In this document: positions 1-5,279 of the stretch, piece by piece
Position numbering within the stretch: position 1 is the first letter of the stretch
Layout of the letters: each line of letters starts with the position of its first letter
The notes under the pieces: generated by a model
Databases searched by the model: none
Told to the model about the DNA's origin: nothing
Seen by the model: the letters and a program-made list of their open reading frames with translations, nothing else
Made by a program: the position numbers and the translations under genes
NCBI GenBank assembly: GCA_001779955.1
Contig: MFES01000024.1
Span: 1-5,279, forward strand
Direction: 5' to 3'
DNA: 5,279 nt
Source of the DNA: Candidatus Doudnabacteria bacterium RIFCSPHIGHO2_02_FULL_46_11
Lineage (GTDB): Bacteria; Patescibacteriota; Doudnabacteria; UBA920; 2-02-FULL-46-11

Positions 1-59
1 CTCTTGCCGTGGTCAATATGCGCGATGATTGAAAAATTTCTGATATGCTTTAGGTCCAT
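1..59 (-). CDS. lepA: Elongation factor 4 (LepA) N-terminus, partial
   Basis: The minus strand from the ATG at 59-57 reads MDLKHIRNFSIIAHIDHGK, followed by an incomplete AG- codon that fits Ser or Arg. This closely matches the LepA N-terminus (E. coli LepA starts MKNIRNFSIIAHIDHGKST). The segment AHIDHGK(S) is the G1/P-loop of translational GTPases; Ser after the Lys is usual in LepA, whereas the related TypA has Thr. LepA is a ribosome-associated cytoplasmic GTPase that affects elongation and initiation. Only the first 19 full codons are present and the rest lies beyond the left edge. The ATG sits 7 bases after the ABC-transporter stop codon. A GGAA at 73-70, inside the last codons of the upstream gene, is a plausible weak ribosome binding site 10 bases before the start. 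The close spacing suggests co-transcription and possibly translational coupling. TypA or another GTPase is a less likely alternative because the IRNFSII stretch favours LepA. Confidence 0.9.
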   Translation of the reverse strand, partial: MDLKHIRNFSIIAHIDHGK

Positions 60-66
60 AAAATTT

Positions 67-1827
67 TTATTCCAAAAAGCCGCCGGTTTGATGTTCCCAG
101 AGTTCAGCATAAAAACCTTGCTTGGTCAACAGTTCTTGATGGGTGCCCTCTTCCACTATCTTGCCCTGGTCCAGCACGATTATCCGATCCATTTTTTGAA
201 TGGTGGACAAACGGTGTGCGATAACGATAGTGGTTTTCCCTTTCATCAACTCGTTAAAAGCATCTTGAATGTAGGTTTCGCTGATACTATCCAGCGAACT
301 GGTGGCTTCATCCAGCACCAGAATCGGCGCATTCTTAAGCATCGCCCGAGCGATAGCCACTCGTTGCCGTTCCCCGCCGGAAAGCTTGACTCCGCGCTCC
401 CCCACCAGCGTGTCGTAGCCCTTGGGAAGTTTGGAAATAAATTCATGGGCGTGAGCTTTTTGGGCCACTTCGGTTATTTCATCGGGTGTGGCGGATACTT
501 TTCCGTAACTAATATTCTCCCGAATCGGGCGATGAAACAAAATAGGCTCCTGTGGCACATAAGAGATAACACTGCGCAAGTCATCCTGGGTAACGCTTCG
601 TATATTCTGCCCATCAATAGTAATGGAACCCTCAGACACATCGTTGAGCCGAAGCAATAATTTTGTAATCGTCGACTTGCCGGCGCCGGAATGCCCCACG
701 ATACCTATCCTTTCTCCGGGCTTAACTTCAATATTAAAATCGGACAACACTTCTTCACCTTGACCATACTTAAAAAATACGCCCTTAAATACTATGTGGC
801 CTCTGGTAATTTTCAATTTTGCGGGATTTGTAGGGTCCATAATATCGGGTCGGAGTTCGAATGTTTCAACCATTTCTTTCATATCACCCGCGCTTTTCAT
901 AAATCTGACTAAAGAATTACTAAGGTCCCACAATCGAACCAAAATAATAGTCATATAACTTTCCACCAGCACAACTGTGCCGGTAGAAATTTGATTAGCG
1001 AGCCAGAGCTTGGCTAAAACATAAAGCAGGACACTGCCAATAATGAAACTAAAAGCACTTTGAGTCACGTCGATAATATTGCCCCAGTTGGCCGCGCGCC
1101 TGCTTCTCAATGCTCCTTCTTCCGTATAAGCCCCGAAAGATTTAATCTCATTATTTCTCGCGGAAAAAAATTTAACAGCAGAAATATTACTGAAAACATC
1201 AGCCAGCCGACCGCTGATACGGGAATCTTGCTCGGCCTCCAGCAGGTCATATTTGAATTTTTTTCTTACCAGAAAAGCTACCGTAACCACGTAAATAAAA
1301 ACTAAGTTAAAAAGTATACCGCTAATTAACAGGGATTCATTGATTAAAACAATGAAAACCCCGACCAAGATAACGGCTACCTGGACAAAATTAAAAATGA
1401 AAACATCAAACATATTCTCAAACGCGTTCACAAAACGCCTCGATTTAGTAACCAAACTACCGGCAAAAGTGTTGGAGAAAAATGTGTAAGAATTCTTCTC
1501 AATTTGTTGAAAAGTAAAGTTCCTTAAATCTTTGGTTACTTTGACCAGAAAATCAATGTATAAAAAACCCCGCGTCCTAGCCGTGGCTACAACCAATAAG
1601 TGCAGGCCAATGATAATGAATACTAAGTAGAAAACCTGCTCAACAAGCAAAGTCCGGTCGGTCCCGGAAGAGGAAATAATATCAATAAACTGCTTGAAGA
1701 AAATGGGTATAATAATATAATCAACCAATATCCGAACCACAAAAAACACTAAAATACCGAAAAAAAGAGCTTGGTGTCTCTTTACATGCGGCCAGATATA
1801 TTTTAAAATTTTTGAAAAATAAGACAT
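67..1827 (-). CDS. ABC exporter, fused permease and ATP-binding protein (MsbA/multidrug type)
   Basis: This 586-residue protein has the usual half-transporter layout and length. An N-terminal type IV exporter membrane domain spans about residues 1-310, with hydrophobic segments near 20-45, 62-82, 145-187 and 258-300. A nucleotide-binding domain follows at about 345-580. All ATPase motifs are intact: A-loop Tyr354, Walker A GHSGAGKST (378-386), Q-loop Gln426, signature LSGGERQ (482-488), Walker B ILVLDE with catalytic Glu507, D-loop SSLD (510-513) and H-loop His538. It should therefore be an active ATPase that works as a dimer in the cytoplasmic membrane. The substrate cannot be read from sequence; lipids, glycolipids, peptides or drugs are all possible. 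The neighbouring MurJ-like flippase and ligase-like gene hint at an envelope glycolipid. The start ATG follows a GGCGGG at a 6-base distance. The N-terminal third is clearly more AT-rich than the ATPase half. Family assignment is secure, function is not. Confidence 0.95.
   Translation of the reverse strand: MSYFSKILKYIWPHVKRHQALFFGILVFFVVRILVDYIIIPIFFKQFIDIISSSGTDRTLLVEQVFYLVFIIIGLHLLVVATARTRGFLYIDFLVKVTKDLRNFTFQQIEKNSYTFFSNTFAGSLVTKSRRFVNAFENMFDVFIFNFVQVAVILVGVFIVLINESLLISGILFNLVFIYVVTVAFLVRKKFKYDLLEAEQDSRISGRLADVFSNISAVKFFSARNNEIKSFGAYTEEGALRSRRAANWGNIIDVTQSAFSFIIGSVLLYVLAKLWLANQISTGTVVLVESYMTIILVRLWDLSNSLVRFMKSAGDMKEMVETFELRPDIMDPTNPAKLKITRGHIVFKGVFFKYGQGEEVLSDFNIEVKPGERIGIVGHSGAGKSTITKLLLRLNDVSEGSITIDGQNIRSVTQDDLRSVISYVPQEPILFHRPIRENISYGKVSATPDEITEVAQKAHAHEFISKLPKGYDTLVGERGVKLSGGERQRVAIARAMLKNAPILVLDEATSSLDSISETYIQDAFNELMKGKTTIVIAHRLSTIQKMDRIIVLDQGKIVEEGTHQELLTKQGFYAELWEHQTGGFLE
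70..73 (-). promoter_or_regulatory. Weak ribosome binding site for lepA
   Basis: GGAA on the minus strand lies inside the last codons of the ABC-transporter gene, 10 bases before the lepA ATG. It is the only purine-rich match near that start. Because ribosomes ending the upstream gene stop right beside it, coupled reinitiation would not need a strong site. Confidence 0.4.
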
Positions 1828-1853
1828 AAAAAACCCGCCGGATGGGATTTTTT
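1828..1853 (-). promoter_or_regulatory. A/T-flanked hairpin over the ABC-gene ribosome binding site (possible weak terminator)
   Basis: On the minus strand an A6 run is followed by T, CCC, a 7-base loop (ATCCGGC), GGG and T6, then directly the ABC-transporter ATG. CCC pairs with GGG and the A6 with the T6, leaving one bulged T. This resembles an intrinsic terminator with a U-tract, but the G-C core has only three pairs, so termination would be weak. The GGCGGG that includes the right arm is also the best Shine-Dalgarno candidate for the ABC gene, 6 bases before its ATG, so folding would hide it. Whether it acts on transcription, on translation or not at all cannot be decided from sequence alone. 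Confidence 0.35.
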
Positions 1854-1863
1854 AATATACCAT
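1852..1863 (-). other. Possible three-codon leader mini-ORF (Met-Val-Tyr-stop)
   Basis: In the gap between the murJ homologue and the ABC gene, the minus strand carries TAAGG, then T6, then ATG GTA TAT TAA. The spacing of GG, six T and ATG is the same as at the real ABC start 36 bases downstream, and both ATGs are in the same frame, separated by this TAA. It could be a minimal leader that loads ribosomes beside the hairpin, a relic of an earlier start, or chance in an AT-rich gap. Chance is quite likely. Confidence 0.15.
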
Positions 1864-1877
1864 AAAAAACCTTATTC

Positions 1878-3575
1878 TTAAAGCTCTTCGGTCGAAGGCG
1901 CGATGACCTTGGCCCGCCAGAATTTGGTGTGGAAGGTCCGCATCAAATCTTTCAATTCCTCGCTGCCCAAGAGATATAAAACCGCACCCCCGGCCATTAT
2001 GCCCAAAATTCCAGAAACGAAACCCTGCAGAAAAATTCCCCAGAAGGTGGTTGTGTTGAAAACCGGCGCCAGCGCGTTCAGCCCCAGGTAAGTAACCAGC
2101 CCCAGGAAAAAAGATGCGCCCAAGCTCTGGAAAAATGTCTTGCTGACGAAGGGCTCGGTCGGCAAAAAATCTTTCTTCACGAAAACCGCCTGCAGGATAA
2201 AGTTGAGAATAGTGCCGGCAGAATATGCGAGCGGCAACATCAGCACTTCCGTGCCAGCCACATCACTTACTTTGAGCAGAGACTCGATGAAATACCGGAA
2301 TAGGGGGACGGCTTCAAACAGACGGATAAAAACATAAGCAAAAATTATGATGAGGGTCGAACAGGAAAAATTAACCAGAAGCGGGCGGCGAGTATTGCCG
2401 GTGGCGTAGTAAGCGCGAGACAAGAGCGTAATCATCCCCTGCGCCAAGATGGAAACGGAAAAAATCGCCAGACCAGCCGCCACCAGCCGGGTATTGTCCC
2501 AGGAAAAAACTCCGGAACCTAGAATGACCCGGACAATCTGCGCACGCAGGACAATAAATAGAAAAATAACCGGCAAAGACCAGAAAACAATGGCCCGTGC
2601 CGCTTCTTTCAGGTGCGTTTTGAATTCCTCGGTCTTGCCCGCGCCGAAAGATTTGGCCAGGACCGGAAAGGCCGCGACGGCGTAAGAAATGCCGATAATA
2701 TTGAGCGGCACCGACTGGAGGTTAAAGGAAAAATTAAAAACAGAAATGGACCCGCTCGGCAGGAAGGACGCCAGCGCGATAATCACCAAGAGCGCCAGGT
2801 TGTTGAAAGCCAATCCCAACGTCCGCGGGAGCGAGGTTAACGCCGCTTTGCGGATATCACTAAAGTTTATAGAAAAAGAAAATCGCGGCAAAAATCCAGA
2901 ACTATGGGCCGCGAATAACTGAATAGTAAAATGAAGCAAAGCGCCGAGCGCCACGCCCCAACCCAGACCATAGATGCCAAAACGCGGGTACAGAAACAAA
3001 ATGCCGGCGATGATGCCCAGATTGTAAAACACTGGACTAAGCGCATAGATGAAAAATTTTCGAAACAACTGGGTAACGGTGCCCAGAAGATTGGACAGGC
3101 CGATTAAAATCGGCGAAAGCAGCATAATGCGCGAGAGCAGAATCACAGTGGTTTGCTGGGCTGGCGCAAAACCCGGAGCGACAAAAAAAACTAAGTAAGG
3201 CATCAAGAGGAAGACAAACGCTGACACCAAAACCACCAAACTGAAAAAAACCGTAAAGATATCGTTCAGAAATTTTCGAGCCGCGTCCGTAATTTTCTCC
3301 TCATCGGTGCCGGCGCGGGCGGGCATTTTGGCCACCAGAAATGGAATCAGCACCGTAATGGATGCCAGCGAGGCAATACCGATGAAAATCAAGTCCGGTA
3401 CGCGAAAAGCCGCGTAGTAAGCGTCCAGTTCCGGCGACGGCCCGATAAAATGCGCCAGCAGACGGTCGCGGAAAAGCGCCAGAATTTGCGACAGAAGGGT
3501 AAAAGACCCCAACAGGAGCGCGGCTTGATTAATGCTGCCTGATTCCTTGGTAAAAATTCTTAATATTTTCTCCAT
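1878..3575 (-). CDS. murJ: MurJ/MviN-family lipid II flippase homologue
   Basis: This 565-residue, highly hydrophobic protein has about 14 predicted membrane segments (near 20-34, 60-80, 105-133, 143-165, 172-195, 200-222, 243-268, 275-303, 327-350, 363-386, 398-420, 445-466, 481-500, 512-536), as in MurJ of the MOP superfamily. Family landmarks include LLSQILALFRDRLLA (27-41), ELDAYYAAFRVPDL (49-62), APGF (133-136) and RAYYATGNTRRP (387-398). MurJ flips the peptidoglycan precursor lipid II across the cytoplasmic membrane. It is longer than E. coli MurJ (511 residues), partly through a longer loop near 421-441 and a charged C-terminal tail. Aligned without gaps to E. coli, Arg24 and Asp39 are kept (Arg36, Asp51), but Arg18, Arg52, Glu57 and Arg270 are replaced (Gln30, Phe64, Ser69, Asn285). 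The transported lipid is therefore less certain. The start lies 12 bases after the ligase-like gene and I see no clear Shine-Dalgarno. A flippase for another lipid-linked glycan is the main alternative. Confidence 0.92.
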   Translation of the reverse strand: MEKILRIFTKESGSINQAALLLGSFTLLSQILALFRDRLLAHFIGPSPELDAYYAAFRVPDLIFIGIASLASITVLIPFLVAKMPARAGTDEEKITDAARKFLNDIFTVFFSLVVLVSAFVFLLMPYLVFFVAPGFAPAQQTTVILLSRIMLLSPILIGLSNLLGTVTQLFRKFFIYALSPVFYNLGIIAGILFLYPRFGIYGLGWGVALGALLHFTIQLFAAHSSGFLPRFSFSINFSDIRKAALTSLPRTLGLAFNNLALLVIIALASFLPSGSISVFNFSFNLQSVPLNIIGISYAVAAFPVLAKSFGAGKTEEFKTHLKEAARAIVFWSLPVIFLFIVLRAQIVRVILGSGVFSWDNTRLVAAGLAIFSVSILAQGMITLLSRAYYATGNTRRPLLVNFSCSTLIIIFAYVFIRLFEAVPLFRYFIESLLKVSDVAGTEVLMLPLAYSAGTILNFILQAVFVKKDFLPTEPFVSKTFFQSLGASFFLGLVTYLGLNALAPVFNTTTFWGIFLQGFVSGILGIMAGGAVLYLLGSEELKDLMRTFHTKFWRAKVIAPSTEEL

Positions 3576-3587
3576 TCTGTAAGTTTA

Positions 3588-5279
3588 TCAGTTGGCATCG
3601 TCCAGGACGGATTCGGCGGCCGGTACAGCAGTCCGACCCTTGATGGCGTTGACTGCTTCAGCCACGCTTGAGTCATTGGGCGTCAAGGCCAGAGCCGCCT
3701 CGGCATAGATCAGCGCCTCATTCCTCTTTCCGTCCGCCAGAGCCGCCCGCGCCATACCAAGCTTGAGTGCGGGATTCAAAGGGTTCAGCTCTGAAGCTTT
3801 TTGAAAAGCGACAAATGCCTTATTGTAAGCGTCCGGAACGCCCAGCGCGCCCGCCGTTTCGTAAACCGAACCAAGCAATCTAAAATTTTGATAGTTGGCA
3901 GGATTATATCCCACAGCCAGCTCAGCACTGCGCACCGCTTGACCTAAAGCTGTTTCCGCGTCTGCTTTTTCAATCCCGGACAGCGCTCGGTCCGAACCCA
4001 CAAGTGAATTGAGCTTAACCAGATAAACTTGCGCGTAGGTGCGCAGATACAAATCGTTGTAATTCAGGGCTACGGCCCGATTGATCGCGGCCTCCGCTTT
4101 AATTATTTCTGTAGTTTCCAGCGCTCTTCGGAAAGGAGCTACCGACGCGAAACGCTCAAAGTAGCGGAAGGAGAGCGCTGAGGAAAAAATAATCAGCAAG
4201 ATAAGCGTCAGGATGGAAAAAAAACTTTTGCGATGGTCATTCAAGAACGACCAAGATATTTCCCGGTTTTTTTTAGCGGCGGCTAGACCCGAAAACACTC
4301 CGGCAAAAGCGAGGCCCAGTAAAAATATCACCGAGCCGGCTGAGTAAAAGAGCATGGCGGCAAATAAGTACAGGGATAAAACAAAGGTAGCCATAATTTC
4401 CCAGCTCGCGCCGTCTTTAGCGCGGTTGAAAACTGATTTGGCGCCACCCGCAAGAAACAAGGTCAAAAACAACAACCAAGACAGAATACCGACAATTCCG
4501 GTGGTGGCCACCAGCGTGGGTAATATCCCGTAGCCGGAATCAAAGGAAACATCCCAGAATGCGCTGTTGTTGACGGCAATAGGTTTGTAGCGTGCCCAGG
4601 CCTCACCAAAACGATTCGGACCGATACCCCAGACGGGATTTTCGGTAACAATACTCTTGCCCACCTGAAACGTAGCTTGCAACGAGGGACCAACCTCAGC
4701 GTTGGATAGCTCAAAAAAATTGGGTAAAAAATTTCGAACCGATTGCCCGGAGGTTAAAAATAAAAGCGAAAGCAGGACCACCGCAAAGGAAATCGCCGGG
4801 AAATGCCTTGTCTCTACCGTCGTCTCGCCGCTTTTCGACAAAGATAAGGACGCCTTATAAGCAAAAATAATCAAGCTGGAAATCCCAAGCAACATCCAAA
4901 CCAGCGTGAAATTCACCGCCGCCGTCAGCAGGACCGACAAAAGAATAAATACTTGGAGCAGGGGCTTGCCAATCCGAGGAATGGGAAAAAATTCAACAAT
5001 TAAAAGAAACAGGAGTGCGGCAAAGCCGGCAAAAAGCCCGAGGGCATTCCAGCTGCCAAAAATATTGCCGGTCTTATTGGCCAAAAGGCCCAAAGATAAA
5101 AGCTCTGGCAGAAACAAACGGGCGCTTTGAAAGGCGATTACGAGAATGGAAGACAAGACGATGCCAAACAAAAGCAACCGTACCTGCCGTTCTGTTCGAA
5201 ACAACATAGCGGACATAAACAGCAACATAAAACCGGCAAAAATAAACCAAAAACTGCCGAGGTCGAACATCACGCCGAA
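3588..5279 (-). CDS. O-antigen ligase/polymerase-like membrane protein with C-terminal TPR domain, 5' partial
   Basis: The open frame reaches the right edge: a GTG at 5273-5271 and an ATG at 5270-5268 exist, but in-frame Phe-Gly codons precede them, and the first residues already look like mid-protein membrane sequence. The true start is probably outside. Counting from the GTG, 561 residues are visible. Membrane segments lie near 7-25, 33-50, 71-96, 104-140, 159-175, 251-276, 293-333 and 351-368. A large, presumably external loop (176-250) holds NPVWGIGPNRFGEAW (212-226), the GxGxxxF-type motif of Wzy_C/WaaL-like proteins, followed by TTGIVGIL (257-264). The tail (about 387-535) is TPR-like, clearest at 464-500 and 501-534 with the typical A-A-P spacing. 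Such proteins polymerise glycans or transfer them to lipid or protein at the outer face of the membrane. The WaaL-type HN motif before the TGxxG segment is absent. The stop is TGA followed directly by TAA. The exact reaction is unknown. Confidence 0.82.
   Translation of the reverse strand, partial: FGVMFDLGSFWFIFAGFMLLFMSAMLFRTERQVRLLLFGIVLSSILVIAFQSARLFLPELLSLGLLANKTGNIFGSWNALGLFAGFAALLFLLIVEFFPIPRIGKPLLQVFILLSVLLTAAVNFTLVWMLLGISSLIIFAYKASLSLSKSGETTVETRHFPAISFAVVLLSLLFLTSGQSVRNFLPNFFELSNAEVGPSLQATFQVGKSIVTENPVWGIGPNRFGEAWARYKPIAVNNSAFWDVSFDSGYGILPTLVATTGIVGILSWLLFLTLFLAGGAKSVFNRAKDGASWEIMATFVLSLYLFAAMLFYSAGSVIFLLGLAFAGVFSGLAAAKKNREISWSFLNDHRKSFFSILTLILLIIFSSALSFRYFERFASVAPFRRALETTEIIKAEAAINRAVALNYNDLYLRTYAQVYLVKLNSLVGSDRALSGIEKADAETALGQAVRSAELAVGYNPANYQNFRLLGSVYETAGALGVPDAYNKAFVAFQKASELNPLNPALKLGMARAALADGKRNEALIYAEAALALTPNDSSVAEAVNAIKGRTAVPAAESVLDDAN

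Noticed and set aside
4..660. Long open frame of 218 codons on the plus strand
   Set aside because: It is exactly antisense to the ABC ATPase domain, whose full motif set is unmistakable. Its translation shows no recognisable domain.
1852..1886. Possible promoter in the gap before the ABC gene (TTTAAG, 17 bases, TATATT on the minus strand)
   Set aside because: The -10-like element is fair but the -35 matches TTGACA at only three of six positions, and such matches are expected in AT-rich sequence.
2449..2922. Overlapping plus-strand open frames rich in Arg and Lys
   Set aside because: They are antisense to the flippase gene and overlap each other in different frames. The composition is what the complement of a hydrophobic protein gene gives.
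4463..4714. 83-codon minus-strand frame inside the ligase-like gene
   Set aside because: It is a shifted frame of the ligase-like coding sequence, which carries the conserved WGIGPNRF motif in the other frame.
1..5279. Alternative genetic code (TGA as Gly or Trp), as in some CPR bacteria and mycoplasmas
   Set aside because: Three long frames run uninterrupted with TGA treated as stop, and their ends fit family lengths and operon spacing. A recoded genome would break them.
1..5279. CRISPR array, tRNA, rRNA, insertion sequence or long repeat
   Set aside because: Nearly all of the window is coding. I saw no regularly spaced repeats, no cloverleaf-like sequence and no terminal inverted repeats with a transposase.

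Overview
The window is a compact run of genes that all lie on the minus strand. Read in transcription order, from the right edge to the left, these are: (1) a polytopic membrane protein of the O-antigen ligase/polymerase (Wzy/WaaL-like) type with a C-terminal tetratricopeptide (TPR) domain, open at the right edge; (2) a MurJ/MviN-family lipid-linked oligosaccharide flippase; (3) a complete ABC exporter half-transporter with fused membrane and ATPase domains; (4) the first 20 or so codons of the translation factor LepA (EF4), cut by the left edge. The gaps are 12, 50 and 7 bases, so this looks like one operon or closely linked transcription units. Nothing convincing is encoded on the plus strand; the open frames there are antisense shadows.

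The organism is bacterial and uses the standard bacterial code, since no long frame is interrupted by TGA. The ligase-TPR architecture, the unusual MurJ variant (FNFSFNLQSVP in place of the E. coli YADRLMEFP segment) and the tight packing next to lepA resemble Patescibacteria/CPR genomes, most likely Parcubacteria-like. This assignment rests on recalled family resemblance, not on a search.

The first three genes make sense as an envelope-glycan set. MurJ would flip a lipid-linked precursor, the ligase-like protein would polymerise or transfer a glycan on the outer face, and the ABC exporter would move a lipid, glycolipid, peptide or drug. The most notable points are: the MurJ homologue lacks several arginines and glutamates known to be essential in E. 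coli MurJ; the ligase-like protein lacks the histidine of the usual WaaL-type HN motif; and the only sizeable intergenic gap, upstream of the ABC gene, holds a small A/T-flanked hairpin over the ribosome binding site plus a possible three-codon mini-ORF. No RNA gene, CRISPR array, insertion sequence or long repeat was seen.
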